A DNA stretch of 61,770 nt from Streptococcus sanguinis SK355 (GCF_000212855.1 NZ_GL890993.1:1217098-1278867); one strand, 5' to 3'. Shown: positions 1 through 8,384, counted from the stretch's first letter. Translations and numbers: made by a program. The notes: generated from the sequence alone by a model not told the origin.

Positions 1-769
1 TATCCAACTGATTCATGATTTGGATGCGAAGACGGTTCATAGCCCGGCCGAGATGTTGTACAATGTGAAAGCGGTCGAGGACAATTTTCGCAGAAGGAAA
101 TAGTTTTTTAGCGATGTCGTAGTAGGGGCTAAACATGTCCATTGTAATGATTTTCACGCTATTTCGGACCTGTCTGGAATAGCGCAGGAAGTGATTGCGA
201 ATCGTTGCTTGAGTCCGCCCATCTAAGATAGCTATAATCTTTCTGGAATCAAAATCCTGTGCAATAAAGCTCATCTTGCCTTTCTTAAAGCTGTATTCAT
301 CCCAAGACATGTGAGTTGGAAGGAAAGATAAATCTGTCTTGAATTTGAATTCTTTCAACTTACGAATGACTGTGGATGTGGAGACAGCCAAGCTTTCAGC
401 GATGGCCGTCATAGGGACTTTCTCGATTAGTTTTTGAGCGATTTTCTGGTTGACGATGGTCGCGATTTGGTGATTCTTCTTGACTAAGGAAGTCTCTGCG
501 ACAGCTACTTTCCTACAGACTTTACATCGGAAACGGCGTTTCTTTAAGCGAATCAGCGTTTTGTATCCCGTACACTCTAGGTAAGGTATTTTCGATTCTT
601 TCTGGAAGTCATATTTAGTCATTTGTCCTTGGCAGTGTGGGCATTTAGGAGCAGGATAATCCAGCTTAGCGATGATTTCTTTATGAGTTCCAGCATCTAG
701 AACATCCAGGATGGTGATGTTCTTGTCTTTAATTCCGAGTAAGTTTGTGATAAAATTGAACTGTTCCAT
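1..769 (-). CDS. ISL3-family transposase, N-terminal part
   Basis: This is the DDE transposase of the insertion sequence, which would move it by cut-and-paste. The ATG is at 769 and about 256 codons are open before the window edge; family members are about 420 aa, so the C-terminal part is missing here. Visible are an N-terminal zinc-ribbon pattern (CPHC about residue 42, then CKVC near 82), a helix-turn-helix region with the run AIAESLAVSTSTV, and the start of the DDE domain with MSWDEYSFKKG, ITMDMFSPYYD and LDRFHIVQHL. No frameshift is seen. The start has only a weak ribosome site. Confidence 0.9.
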   Translation of the reverse strand, partial: MEQFNFITNLLGIKDKNITILDVLDAGTHKEIIAKLDYPAPKCPHCQGQMTKYDFQKESKIPYLECTGYKTLIRLKKRRFRCKVCRKVAVAETSLVKKNHQIATIVNQKIAQKLIEKVPMTAIAESLAVSTSTVIRKLKEFKFKTDLSFLPTHMSWDEYSFKKGKMSFIAQDFDSRKIIAILDGRTQATIRNHFLRYSRQVRNSVKIITMDMFSPYYDIAKKLFPSAKIVLDRFHIVQHLGRAMNRLRIQIMNQLD

Positions 770-842
770 AAGAGTCTTTCTAATGATGGTTTGATCGCTT
801 TTCAGTATAGGTCTTATGGGACTTTTTTTCTACGACAAAAGA

Positions 843-892
843 GGCTCCATCATTCCTATAGTGGTTTTACCCACTACAGAAATTATAGAGCC
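843..892. repeat. Imperfect inverted repeat at the IS end
   Basis: Two 22-nt arms (843-864 and 871-892) are complementary at 18 of 22 positions around a 6-nt TTTTAC loop. The outer arm is the presumed terminal inverted repeat. A transcript entering the element here would fold into a long hairpin before the transposase ribosome site. Confidence 0.75.
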
Positions 893-946
893 GCCATTTT
901 TTAGATAGATTTGAGGATGTTTTGGTTTGGAGCTAGATTAGAAAAA

Positions 947-976
947 ATAAACGGTTGCATTTGCAACTGTTTTTTG
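947..976. terminator. Bidirectional terminator, marR side
   Basis: The hairpin has arms GTTGCA and TGCAAC around TT, extended on both sides with one mismatch, and is flanked by an A-rich run on the left and T6 on the right. It lies just past the marR stop on the minus strand. Its core matches the presumed MarR operator at 1418-1430. Confidence 0.6.
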
Positions 977-985
977 TTATACTAG

Positions 986-1402
986 TTATACCTTAGGAGT
1001 GTCTATTTTGGTTAGAATATTTTGGAGCTGAAAGAGCTCAGAGGAAGTCAGTTGCTGCAGAGCCTGACTGGCGTAAGTATTTTCAAAGCCAATTAGCTGG
1101 TCGTAGAGTTTGAGAGCCTGATTGCTAGGATAGAGCTCTTTGAACTTCTTATTTTGAGCTTTGGTCTTTTTAATAATCAAGCCCCTATCTTCCAGCTTTC
1201 GTAAAGAGCGGCTGAGGGTAGTCTTGTCAATTTGCACCATCTCTGCCAGTTGTGATTGGCTGAGACCTTCATTTTCGACGATGCGAATGAGCAGTAGAAA
1301 CAAATTATTGTCTAGGCCGTAGTTACTGGCTTTCTGATTCATTTTCATCATAGCTTGTCTAGAAATATAGCCCATTTGCCGGAAAAGTTGACGGTAATCC
1401 AT
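986..1402 (-). CDS. MarR-family transcriptional regulator
   Basis: A 138-aa winged-helix regulator. The start at 1402 is chosen because AAGGAG lies 5 nt upstream; a longer frame from 1441 would begin inside the promoter. The winged helix is visible as SQSQLAEMVQIDKTTLSRSL followed by RKLEDRGLI and a wing, with flanking dimerisation helices. MarR proteins bind short palindromes and usually repress themselves and a neighbour until a ligand, oxidant or metal binds. Its promoter is TTGTTT (1461-1456), 17 bp, TATAAT (1438-1433) on the minus strand, and the expected start point falls inside the palindrome at 1418-1430. The divergent GNAT gene shares the same region. The ligand is unknown. Confidence 0.85.
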   Translation of the reverse strand: MDYRQLFRQMGYISRQAMMKMNQKASNYGLDNNLFLLLIRIVENEGLSQSQLAEMVQIDKTTLSRSLRKLEDRGLIIKKTKAQNKKFKELYPSNQALKLYDQLIGFENTYASQALQQLTSSELFQLQNILTKIDTPKV

Positions 1403-1411
1403 AGGAACTCC

Positions 1412-1461
1412 TTGATAGTTGCATTTGCACTTATTATACATTAAAAAGATAGAGGAAACAA
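1412..1461. promoter_or_regulatory. Divergent promoters sharing one operator
   Basis: Plus-strand promoter: TTGATA (1412-1417), 17 bp, TATACA (1435-1440), driving the GNAT gene. Minus-strand promoter: TTGTTT (1461-1456), 17 bp, TATAAT (1438-1433), driving marR. The palindrome-like GTTGCATTTGCA (1418-1430) fills the spacer of the first and covers the start point of the second, so one bound MarR dimer could shut both. Confidence 0.65.
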
Positions 1462-1463
1462 GT

Positions 1464-1898
1464 ATGTGGTCTAGGAAAAAATTAACAGAGTTGAACCCGA
1501 TAGAATTTTATCAAATCTTAAAATTGCGCATTGACACCTTTGTGGTGGAGCAGGAGCGCATTTATCATGAATTGGATGAGAAGGACCTAGAAGCAGTGCA
1601 CGTTTACCATGCTAATGAAAAAGGGGAAATCGATGCTTATGCTCGGGTCTTTGAAGAGGGAGAGCATTTAGTCTTTGGTCGAGTAGTCACAGCTAGGTCT
1701 GTACGAGGACAGGGCTTAGGAGGAAAGCTTATCAGAGAGATCTTACAATTATGTGCTGAAAAATGGCCAGGAAAGGAAATTGAAATAGAGGCTCAGAAGC
1801 AGGTGGCTGCTCTCTATGAAAAGTATGGCTTCAAGGCGGTTGGTCAACCCTTTATTTTTGAATCTACGCCTCACATTACCATGATCTATAAACAATAA
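1464..1898 (+). CDS. GNAT acetyltransferase, ElaA-like
   Basis: A 144-aa GNAT-fold N-acetyltransferase that would use acetyl-CoA; the acceptor is unknown. The N-terminal pattern LNPIEFYQILKLRIDTFVVE followed by LDEKDLEAVHVY matches the ElaA branch of the superfamily. The acetyl-CoA loop is VRGQGLGGKLI at about residues 87-97. The start at 1464 is preceded by GAGGAAA; an in-frame upstream codon at 1419 lies inside the shared promoter and is rejected. It is transcribed away from marR and likely controlled by it. Confidence 0.8.
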   Translation: MWSRKKLTELNPIEFYQILKLRIDTFVVEQERIYHELDEKDLEAVHVYHANEKGEIDAYARVFEEGEHLVFGRVVTARSVRGQGLGGKLIREILQLCAEKWPGKEIEIEAQKQVAALYEKYGFKAVGQPFIFESTPHITMIYKQ

Positions 1899-1925
1899 AA
1901 AAACTAAGGCCAGGCCTTAGTTTTT
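1899..1925. terminator. Bidirectional terminator
   Basis: Stem ACTAAGG/CCTTAGT with an A-run before and a T-run after, placed between two convergent genes; it serves the GNAT gene and DUF1827. Confidence 0.85.
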
Positions 1926-2226
1926 ACTGTTTAACAGGAATGGAAATTTCGATTAGATTATTAGCGTAAATCGTTCGGATAGCAGCTTTATCAATAGCGT
2001 TTGCATCGATTTTTCTCTTCAAGAAAAATTCTCTAATTTTTTCGATTTCCTGTTCGCGTACAGCACGGTGCATGTTTGAAATCAAAATTTCATAGTGAAG
2101 AGGAGCTTGTGTAAAAACAACATCGCTGTTTCCAGCAGAATAAACTTCGACTAATATCGCATCGGTGCTTTCCAATTGGCTTTTGACAAGGTCAGCATGA
2201 CTGTTTGTTGTATTAATAAGCTTCAT
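1924..2226 (-). CDS. DUF1827 family protein
   Basis: A 100-aa soluble protein matching from memory the streptococcal/lactococcal DUF1827 family, for which no function is known to me. It starts MKLINTTNSHADLVKSQL, and a strong AGGAGG lies 7 nt upstream of the ATG. No membrane segments or signal are seen. In related streptococci it sits downstream of a NUDIX gene and clpE on the same strand, as here, which suggests stress-linked housekeeping, but that is inference. Confidence 0.8.
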   Translation of the reverse strand: MKLINTTNSHADLVKSQLESTDAILVEVYSAGNSDVVFTQAPLHYEILISNMHRAVREQEIEKIREFFLKRKIDANAIDKAAIRTIYANNLIEISIPVKQ

Positions 2227-2293
2227 ACGATTTCCTCCTGCTTTATACCTGCTATTATTATAACATGTTTGCTATAAATTGTGAATGATTTCT

Positions 2294-2743
2294 TTAAGCT
2301 TTAAGTGCATTTTTCCAGGCTTGGATACCCCATTTATGGCTGCCGCGTTTGAGTGTTTCGATAGCTTCTTCGACTGGGAACCAAGCAAGCTGATTGAAAT
2401 CTTCCAGCGGTTTTTGGACTTCTTGGAAAGAGGTGACCTCATAGAGGTAGGCTGGGTTGTAAAAATAGGTGTCGCGATGTCGGGAGTAAAAATATTCATC
2501 AGCTTGTCCAAGATAGCGGCCAAGCTGGGCTGTGAATCCAAGTTCTTCCATCAGCTCGCGTTCAAGGGCAGTCTGATGGTTTTCCCCCTCTTCAATCTCT
2601 CCACCGGGCAGAAACCAAGCCCCATTAGGCGCCTGGACCAAAATAATCTTTTCTTTCTTTTCATCTGGGATGACAGCATAGACTCCGTAGCGGGTCACAT
2701 ATTCTACATTTGCTTCCTTTTCACCAAAGGTTGGATTTGTCAT
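2294..2743 (-). CDS. NUDIX hydrolase (MutT-like)
   Basis: A 149-aa NUDIX-fold pyrophosphohydrolase that cleaves nucleoside diphosphates linked to another moiety; the substrate is not predictable. The NUDIX box is clear at about residues 48-70: GGEIEEGENHQTALERELME followed by ELGF, with the metal-binding REXXEE core. GAGGAT precedes the start. Its own promoter is TTGACA (2807-2802), 17 bp, TATGAT (2784-2779). It reads toward DUF1827 with a 67-bp gap and is probably cotranscribed with it. Confidence 0.9.
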   Translation of the reverse strand: MTNPTFGEKEANVEYVTRYGVYAVIPDEKKEKIILVQAPNGAWFLPGGEIEEGENHQTALERELMEELGFTAQLGRYLGQADEYFYSRHRDTYFYNPAYLYEVTSFQEVQKPLEDFNQLAWFPVEEAIETLKRGSHKWGIQAWKNALKA

Positions 2744-2778
2744 TCTAATATCCTCAATCTCTAGTCAGTTTACTATCT

Positions 2779-2807
2779 ATCATAATGGACTAAGGACCAG
2801 CTGTCAA
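2779..2807 (-). promoter_or_regulatory. Promoter of the NUDIX gene
   Basis: Minus strand TTGACA at 2807-2802, a 17-bp spacer, then TATGAT at 2784-2779. This is a near-consensus housekeeping promoter 36 bp before the NUDIX ATG. Confidence 0.7.
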
Positions 2808-2941
2808 GAATTTACTCGGTTTATTGGACAGAAAAAGAATGATAGTCCTTGAAAGAAATCCCCTTCAAATAATAAATTATGTCCTTCGACTGTTTAAAAA
2901 TTTTTTCTTTATGGGAATAGTCAAACATTCCTAGCTAGAAT

Positions 2942-2950
2942 TGTTATAAT
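2942..2950 (+). promoter_or_regulatory. Extended -10 promoter of the WYL gene
   Basis: TGTTATAAT (extended -10) lies 17 bp before the ATG at 2968; the -35 is weak. Confidence 0.55.
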
Positions 2951-2967
2951 AGTAGCGAGGTAGTTTT

Positions 2968-3867
2968 ATGACAGAAAGCAGACTTTTTAGAATCTTATAT
3001 CTTCTTTTAGAGCAAGGCCGTACAACAGCTCCCGAATTGGCCTCACTATTTGAAGTATCTATTCGGACCATCTATCGAGATGTAGACAAGCTGAGTTTGG
3101 CAGGAATACCCGTCTATTGCAGCCCAGGCAAGGGCGGGGGTATTTTTCTGATGAAGGATTTTGTCTTAGACAAGGCCTTATTTTCAGAGTCTGAGAGGGA
3201 TGAGCTATTAGCTGCTCTTCAAGGCTTGCAGATTTTAACAGATGGCGAGCAAGTAGAGACCCTGTCTAAGTTGCAGTCTTTGTTTCAAGTTCAGGCAACA
3301 TCCTGGCTAGAGGTGGATTTCACTGATTGGCGCAAGAAAGCAGATCAGAAAGAACTGTTTGATACCATTAAGCAAGCGATCTTGCAAAGAAGAGTCTTGT
3401 CATTTTCTTACTTGAATGGGCATGGAGAAAGAGAGCAGCGCAAGATAGAGGCACTGAAGTTAGTATTTAAAAGCCAAAACTGGTATGTTGCTGGTTTTTG
3501 TCGTTTAAGACAAGCCCCGCGCTTTTTTAAACTCAACAGAATGAGAGACTGTCAGATGTTAGAGGAAATATTTAAGCAGAGAGTCTTGGATGAGACATTT
3601 AGTCCTGAAGAGCGGCTAGGAGATACTGTAAAAGTCATTTTGAAATTTGACTGGAAGCATGCCTTTCGAGTGTACGAGGAGTTTTCAGAAGCAGAGATAG
3701 AGGAGAGTGATGGGAGCCTTTATGTCCAAACGCATTTACCGAGCCACGATAGTCTTTATGCCTACTTGCTATCCTTTTTGGATGGAGTTGAAATCATAGA
3801 GCCGCCTCGGTTACGAGAAGAATTCAAAGAAAAGTTAAAAGCTATTACCGATATTTATAAAAGCTGA
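2968..3867 (+). CDS. HTH and WYL-domain transcriptional regulator (YafY-like)
   Basis: A 299-aa regulator. Residues 1-60 form a winged helix (TTAPELASLFEVSIRTIYRD, then a GKGGG wing typical of HTH_11/YafY). The middle carries the WYL domain (pattern around LSFSYLNGHGEREQRKIEAL and KSQNWYVAGF) and the C-terminus a WCX-like extension. WYL domains are thought to sense nucleic acids or nucleotides. GAGGT precedes the start. The next gene encodes a GyrI-like ligand-binding protein, a common partner of YafY-like regulators, so the two probably work on one small-molecule response. The pair sits on the opposite strand to its clpE-group neighbours. Confidence 0.88.
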   Translation: MTESRLFRILYLLLEQGRTTAPELASLFEVSIRTIYRDVDKLSLAGIPVYCSPGKGGGIFLMKDFVLDKALFSESERDELLAALQGLQILTDGEQVETLSKLQSLFQVQATSWLEVDFTDWRKKADQKELFDTIKQAILQRRVLSFSYLNGHGEREQRKIEALKLVFKSQNWYVAGFCRLRQAPRFFKLNRMRDCQMLEEIFKQRVLDETFSPEERLGDTVKVILKFDWKHAFRVYEEFSEAEIEESDGSLYVQTHLPSHDSLYAYLLSFLDGVEIIEPPRLREEFKEKLKAITDIYKS

Positions 3868-3889
3868 CAGAGGTTGTCAGCTTTTCTTT
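3861..3889 (+). terminator. Terminator overlapping the WYL stop codon
   Basis: Stem AAGCTGACA/TGTCAGCTT followed by TTCTTT. The TGA stop (3865-3867) is part of the left arm, so ribosomes finishing the gene would disturb the hairpin. Confidence 0.7.
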
Positions 3890-3926
3890 GCTATACTGTT
3901 TGTAGTAAAGAAAGGAGGGCTCTCTC

Positions 3927-4541
3927 ATGAAATATGAATGGAGAAAAGCCAATCGAGAAATATATCAAATCAAGTCTGACCCCTGTCTCATAGATGTTCC
4001 TGCCCAGTCTTTTATCATGATTGACGGCAAGGGCGATCCTAATGCTGCTGACTTTTCGGAACGAGTTGGTGCTCTGTACAGCTTAGCATATGCTATCAAG
4101 ATGAATTACAAAAAGACAGCGGCCGAGCAAGAATTTACTGATTTTACAGTTTATCCCTTGGAAGGACTTTGGCAGCAAGAGCAAGCAGGAGAACTCATTA
4201 AAGAAGAATTGATTTATACCATTATGATTGGCCAGCCGGACTTTATCACTGAAGAGATGGTGAAAAAGGCTCTGGAACAAGTCCGTGTCAAAAAGCCTAA
4301 TCCTCTCTATGATGAGATTCGCTTTGAAGAAATGACGGAAGGAGTGTGTGTTGCCATGCTGCACCTAGGACCTTTTGACGAAGAACCTTACTCCTTCGCT
4401 AAAATGGATGCCTTTTGCCAGAGTCACCAGCTGACACGGATTTCAAATACTCATAGGGAAATCTATCTCAATAATCTGAATCGGACAGAACCTAGCAAGC
4501 TGAAAACAATTCTGCGCTACAAGGTTCAGAAGGATAAATAA
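3927..4541 (+). CDS. GyrI-like small-molecule-binding protein
   Basis: A 204-aa protein of the GyrI-like/SOUL superfamily, which binds hydrophobic or cationic small molecules and often partners regulators or pumps. It opens with MKYEWRKANREIYQIKSDP and carries FIMIDGKGDPN and the C-terminal RTEPSKLKTILRYKV typical of the subfamily. AAAGGAGG precedes the ATG, with a rather long 9-10 nt spacing. A TATACT at about 3891 just after the WYL terminator may give it its own promoter. No DNA-binding domain is present, so it probably acts as a sensor or sequestering protein. The ligand is unknown. Confidence 0.82.
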   Translation: MKYEWRKANREIYQIKSDPCLIDVPAQSFIMIDGKGDPNAADFSERVGALYSLAYAIKMNYKKTAAEQEFTDFTVYPLEGLWQQEQAGELIKEELIYTIMIGQPDFITEEMVKKALEQVRVKKPNPLYDEIRFEEMTEGVCVAMLHLGPFDEEPYSFAKMDAFCQSHQLTRISNTHREIYLNNLNRTEPSKLKTILRYKVQKDK

Positions 4542-4544
4542 AGA

Positions 4545-4582
4545 AATAGAGCAGAAAACTAACTGTTTTCTGCTCTATTTTG
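4545..4582. terminator. Bidirectional terminator
   Basis: Stem AATAGAGCAGAAAAC paired with GTTTTCTGCTCTATT around TAACT, between the convergent GyrI-like gene and clpE. It is a strong 15-bp stem. Confidence 0.9.
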
Positions 4583-4589
4583 TCGAAAT

Positions 4590-6860
4590 TCATTTTTCTT
4601 CTTGAGATGAATGAACGGACTCTGTGCTTTCAGTTTTCTTTGCTGACTTGATAAGAATCTTGCCATTGCTGGTCATGATAGCTTTGAGCTCTTTTTCGCT
4701 TGGATTTTCCAGATAAAAGTCAGTAATAGCATCTTCGATATGGTCCTGAATGGTACGGCGCAGTGGGCGAGCGCCCATTTTTGGATCGTAGCCCAGATCA
4801 ACCAATTTTTCTTTGACCTTCTCTGTAACATCCAGATGAATATCGTTGGTTGCCAAACGTTGGTTTACATCCTCCAGCATAAGGTTGACGATTTGCAGCA
4901 GGTTGTCCTTGCTGAGCGCCTGGAATTCGATAATGCCATCAAAGCGGTTCATAAACTCAGGACTGAAGAAGTTGCCCAATTCACCCAAGACGGAGTTGGT
5001 GCGGCCTTCACGTGCTGCCCCAAAGCCAACGCTGGCTTCAGCTTTGCCAGTTCCGGCATTGGATGTCATGATGATAATGGTGTCCTTGAAGCTGACAGTC
5101 CGTCCTTGGCCATCAGTCAGGCGGCCATCATCTAGAACCTGCAGGAACATGTGCATAACATCGGGATGGGCCTTTTCCACCTCATCCAGTAGAATGAGTG
5201 AGTATGGATTACGGCGAACGCTCTCAGTCAATTGACCAGCTTCATCATAGCCGACATAGCCCGGAGGGGCACCGACCAGCTTGGCCACGCTGTGTTTTTC
5301 CATATATTCACTCATATCAAAGCGAATCATGCTGTCAGCTGAGCCAAAGAGCTCAATGGCTAGTTGCTTAGAAAGCTCAGTCTTACCGACGCCAGTTGGT
5401 CCGACAAAGAGGAAGCTACCGATTGGGCGATTAGGACTTCCTAGTCCGACTCGGTTGCGACGGATGGCCTTGGCAATCTTATCCACAGCATCGTCTTGGC
5501 CGATGACATGAGCCTTTAGGTCGCTGGCAAGATTGACTAGTTGAGACTGTTCTTTTTCTTTGAGGTCGCCAACTGGGATATTGGTCTTTTGCTCTACGAT
5601 GTGCTCAATCGTTTTCTCGCTGATAATCGGAGTGTCCTTGTCTAGCACATTTGTCTGTTGGAGTTCCTTGTACTTGGCAATCTGGTCACGGAAGTAAGCT
5701 GCCTTCTCGAAGTCTTCGTCACGAGTCGCCTGAGCCTTGAGATTTTCGGCCTCAATCAGACGTTGGTCAATGACCTTGGGATCAACGAAGTTGAGGGTCA
5801 GATTCATCTTAGATCCAGCTTCATCCAAGAGGTCAATAGCCTTGTCCGGCAGGAAGCGATCTTGGATGTAGCGGTTGGAGAGAAGCGCAGCCGCTTCAAT
5901 GGCCGCATCTGTGTACTTGACGTGATGGTAGTCTTCGTATTTTTTCTGAATCCCTTTGAGGATGGTAATCGTTTCCTCTACCGTCGGCTCGTCTACCTTA
6001 ACGGGTTGCATACGGCGCTCCAGTGCAGCATCCTTCTCAATGATACGGTATTCATTGAGAGTGGTTGCTCCGACTAATTGGAGTTCTCCGCGAGCCAGAG
6101 CTGGTTTGAGAATGTTCCCAGCGTCCATATTGCCATCGCCAGCAGAGCCTGCTCCGACAATTTCATGGATTTCATCAATAAAGAGAATGACATCCTGACG
6201 AGAACGAATCTCATCAATGAGCTTCTGCATTCTCTCCTCAAATTGGCCACGGATACCAGTTCCCTGTACTAAGCTGACAACGTCTAGGCGGATAACTTCT
6301 TTACCTTGGAGTTTATGAGGCACATCACCATCAACAATCTTCTGGGCCAGGCCTTCCACCACGGCTGTTTTTCCGACTCCTGGCTCTCCTATGAGAACAG
6401 GATTGTTTTTGGTGCGGCGGTTGAGGATTTCAATGACACGGACGATTTCTTCATCACGGCCAATAACAGGATCAATCTCGCCTCGGCGAGCCAACTCAGT
6501 CACGTTGATACCAAACTCTTCTAGCAGGCCTTTTGGCTTTTGCGGACTTGGCTGAGGCTGACCACCCTTGCTAGGATTGGAGCCGTAGCCGCCACCGCCT
6601 CCATAGGCTCCGCCAGATTGGGTAGGAGGAGTAGTTGGTTCCTGAGGCTGTTGGAAATTGCTGAGGCTGTTGAAGAAGTCATCAATCGGATCCGTACCAT
6701 GATTGTTGGCATTGGCAATTCCACCGAACAAGGAATGTTCAGGGTCTGTTTTCATGATTTGGTAGCAGTTTTGGCACAAATCCACCTGCTGTTTATGGCC
6801 ATTTACGTTGGTATAAAGGTGAATTGTGGATTCATTGATTTTACAATTTTGACAAAGCAT
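4590..6860 (-). CDS. clpE: ATP-dependent Clp protease ATPase subunit ClpE
   Basis: A 756-aa AAA+ unfoldase that feeds ClpP and removes misfolded proteins during heat stress. Four cysteines (C3, C6, C29, C32) form the N-terminal zinc finger that defines ClpE. A Gly/Pro/Gln-rich linker follows (about 75-110). The first AAA domain has Walker A GEPGVGKT and FIDEIHE, the central UVR-like coiled region is at about 370-400, and the second AAA domain has GPTGVGKT and LLDEVEKAH. An acidic and serine-rich tail ends the protein. Length is normal. A perfect CtsR operator lies downstream of its -10, so it should be in the CtsR heat-shock regulon. Confidence 0.97.
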   Translation of the reverse strand: MLCQNCKINESTIHLYTNVNGHKQQVDLCQNCYQIMKTDPEHSLFGGIANANNHGTDPIDDFFNSLSNFQQPQEPTTPPTQSGGAYGGGGGYGSNPSKGGQPQPSPQKPKGLLEEFGINVTELARRGEIDPVIGRDEEIVRVIEILNRRTKNNPVLIGEPGVGKTAVVEGLAQKIVDGDVPHKLQGKEVIRLDVVSLVQGTGIRGQFEERMQKLIDEIRSRQDVILFIDEIHEIVGAGSAGDGNMDAGNILKPALARGELQLVGATTLNEYRIIEKDAALERRMQPVKVDEPTVEETITILKGIQKKYEDYHHVKYTDAAIEAAALLSNRYIQDRFLPDKAIDLLDEAGSKMNLTLNFVDPKVIDQRLIEAENLKAQATRDEDFEKAAYFRDQIAKYKELQQTNVLDKDTPIISEKTIEHIVEQKTNIPVGDLKEKEQSQLVNLASDLKAHVIGQDDAVDKIAKAIRRNRVGLGSPNRPIGSFLFVGPTGVGKTELSKQLAIELFGSADSMIRFDMSEYMEKHSVAKLVGAPPGYVGYDEAGQLTESVRRNPYSLILLDEVEKAHPDVMHMFLQVLDDGRLTDGQGRTVSFKDTIIIMTSNAGTGKAEASVGFGAAREGRTNSVLGELGNFFSPEFMNRFDGIIEFQALSKDNLLQIVNLMLEDVNQRLATNDIHLDVTEKVKEKLVDLGYDPKMGARPLRRTIQDHIEDAITDFYLENPSEKELKAIMTSNGKILIKSAKKTESTESVHSSQEEK

Positions 6861-6911
6861 GCAGATACCTCTTTTCTTTTAGTGTGCAAGCTATTTATAG
6901 AAATAATTAAA

Positions 6912-6928
6912 GGTCAAAAATAGTCAAA
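6912..6928 (-). promoter_or_regulatory. CtsR operator of clpE
   Basis: On the plus strand GGTCAAA (6912-6918), three bases, AGTCAAA (6922-6928): the direct heptad repeat of the CtsR site. It covers the expected clpE transcription start. Confidence 0.88.
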
Positions 6929-6941
6929 GTTTTATAGTTTC

Positions 6942-6969
6942 ATTATATCAGTATTCTCGAACTTTGCAA
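6942..6969 (-). promoter_or_regulatory. clpE promoter
   Basis: Minus strand TTGCAA (6969-6964), 16 bp, TATAAT (6947-6942), directly upstream of the CtsR operator. Confidence 0.75.
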
Positions 6970-7109
6970 GAATTTACTACAAAATCCTCCCTTAGACCGA
7001 GCAGAATGAAAACAAATTCTTGAAAAATTACAAAAAATGGGCTTTTAGTGGTATTTCAGTCGCTATTTATGGTAAAATAAGAGGGAACTAAGTAAATAGG
7101 AGAAACAAA

Positions 7110-7340
7110 ATGGAATCACATTTAGTTAGAATTATCAACCGCTTAGAAGCTATGGCTAAGGATGGCGGAAATTTAAAACGTAATTTTGAGCGTGAAGGAG
7201 TGGTTGTAGCAGAAGTAGCTTACAGTTACGACGAAGAAAACGGCTCTGTCTTCACCTTGCGTGACGTTGCAGCGCGTGAGACCTATACTTTCGACAGCAT
7301 CGATTTGATTGCGATGGAAATCTATGAATTACTCTACTAA
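7110..7340 (+). CDS. DUF1797 family protein
   Basis: A 76-aa soluble protein matching the conserved Gram-positive DUF1797 family from memory, with no assigned function. It begins MESHLVRIINRLEAM and ends in IYELLY. TAGGAG lies 7 nt before the ATG, and a TAAAAT -10 is near 7073. It is a single gene bounded by its own terminator. Confidence 0.82.
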   Translation: MESHLVRIINRLEAMAKDGGNLKRNFEREGVVVAEVAYSYDEENGSVFTLRDVAARETYTFDSIDLIAMEIYELLY

Positions 7341-7362
7341 AAAGCACTTAGCTGCTTTTTAT
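7339..7362 (+). terminator. Terminator
   Basis: AAAAGCA and TGCTTTT arms around a short loop with a T-run, directly after the DUF1797 stop. Confidence 0.75.
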
Positions 7363-7488
7363 TTTTACCCTTTTTATCTTATTTTGAAAAAGATTTGGTA
7401 GGTCTGAAAATTTTACTACTAGGTGCCAATGAAACCTCGCTTTATAACCTTGTATAAGAAAAAGTTATAGGCTGGGCACAGATTTTTT

Positions 7489-7497
7489 TGGTATAAT
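7489..7497 (+). promoter_or_regulatory. Extended -10 promoter of folD
   Basis: TGGTATAAT, an extended -10 with the TGn motif, 32 bp before the folD ATG. No clear -35. Confidence 0.6.
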
Positions 7498-7529
7498 GAA
7501 AAAGATAATGAAAAAGAAATGAGAATGAC

Positions 7530-8384
7530 ATGGCGCAGATTATTGATGGTAGAGGTTTGGCAGAGAAGCTTCAGAAAAAATTAGCCGAAAAAACGGCTCG
7601 CCTCAAAGAAAAGACAGGTCAGGTACCGGGCTTGGTAGTGATTGTGGTGGGAAATAATCCAGCCAGTCAAATCTACGTGCGGAATAAAGAGCGCTCAGCC
7701 TTGGCTGCTGGCTTTCGGAGTAAGGTAGAACGTCTGCCAGAAGAAACCAGCCAAGAAGAGCTCTTGAGCTTGATTGAAACTTATAATCAGAATCCTGACT
7801 GGCATGGCATTTTAGTCCAACTACCTTTGCCTGAGCATATTGATGATGAAGCTGTGCTGCTGGCCATTGATCCAGACAAGGATGTTGATGGCTTTCATCC
7901 GCTTAATATGGGCAAGCTATGGAGCGGTCATCCTGTTATGATTCCGGCTACTCCTGCGGGCATTATGGCAATGTTCCATGAATATGGCGTTGAACTGGAA
8001 GGCAAGCGAGCGGTCGTCATCGGGCGGAGTAATATTGTTGGTAAGCCCATGGCTCAGCTGCTTTTAGCTAAGAATGCAACAGTGACTCTGACGCATTCGC
8101 GGACCCACAATCTAGCCAAGACTGCTAAGCGGGCAGATATTTTGGTGGTGGCTATCGGACGTGGACATTTTGTGACCAAGGACTTTGTCAAGGAAGGAGC
8201 TGTTGTCATTGATGTCGGTATGAACCGAGATGAAAATGGCAAGCTGATTGGCGATGTTAAGTTTGATGAAGTGTCTGAAATTGCCAGTCTGATTACCCCT
8301 GTACCTGGAGGTGTTGGGCCTATGACCATTACCATGCTGATGGAGCAGACCTACCAAGCCTTTAAACGGAGTCTTGAATCATGA
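7530..8384 (+). CDS. folD: Bifunctional methylene-THF dehydrogenase/methenyl-THF cyclohydrolase
   Basis: A 284-aa FolD that interconverts 5,10-methylene- and 10-formyl-tetrahydrofolate (NADP-linked) for purine and formyl-Met synthesis. Family marks include [14 protein letters not shown] with the catalytic Lys, [13 protein letters not shown], the Rossmann motif [14 protein letters not shown] and [15 protein letters not shown] near the end. Length is normal. The ribosome site is weak (GAGAATG). The stop overlaps the next ATG (ATGA), so the HAD gene is translationally coupled. Confidence 0.97.
   Translation: MAQIIDGRGLAEKLQKKLAEKTARLKEKTGQVPGLVVIVVGNNPASQIYVRNKERSALAAGFRSKVERLPEETSQEELLSLIETYNQNPDWHGILVQLPLPEHIDDEAVLLAIDPDKDVDGFHPLNMGKLWSGHPVMIPATPAGIMAMFHEYGVELEGKRAVVIGRSNIVGKPMAQLLLAKNATVTLTHSRTHNLAKTAKRADILVVAIGRGHFVTKDFVKEGAVVIDVGMNRDENGKLIGDVKFDEVSEIASLITPVPGGVGPMTITMLMEQTYQAFKRSLES

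Larger units (their letters stand above)
1..892 (-). mobile_element. ISL3-family insertion sequence, partial
   Basis: The element's left end and the N-terminal part of its transposase are present; the rest lies outside the window to the left. The outer end is placed at 892, where the minus strand begins GGCTCTATAATTTCTG, the kind of terminal sequence typical of streptococcal IS1167-like ISL3 members. The other end and the target duplication cannot be seen; the 8 bp next to the end (893-900) would be the duplicated target if ISL3 rules hold. Confidence 0.85.

Noticed and set aside
1403..1463. Longer N-termini for marR (from 1441) and the GNAT gene (from 1419).
   Set aside because: Both would start inside the shared promoter and operator, without ribosome sites; strong sites precede the chosen ATGs.
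2285..2764. A 159-codon plus-strand frame opposite the NUDIX gene.
   Set aside because: It is antisense to an intact NUDIX box and has no recognisable domain or ribosome site.
2921..2930. A possible CtsR half site (AGTCAAAC) before the WYL gene.
   Set aside because: Only one heptad is present, whereas the clpE site has the required pair; a single heptad is expected by chance in AT-rich DNA.
4740..6524. Several long plus-strand open frames opposite clpE.
   Set aside because: They mirror clpE codons, lack ribosome sites and show no family features; clpE itself is certain.
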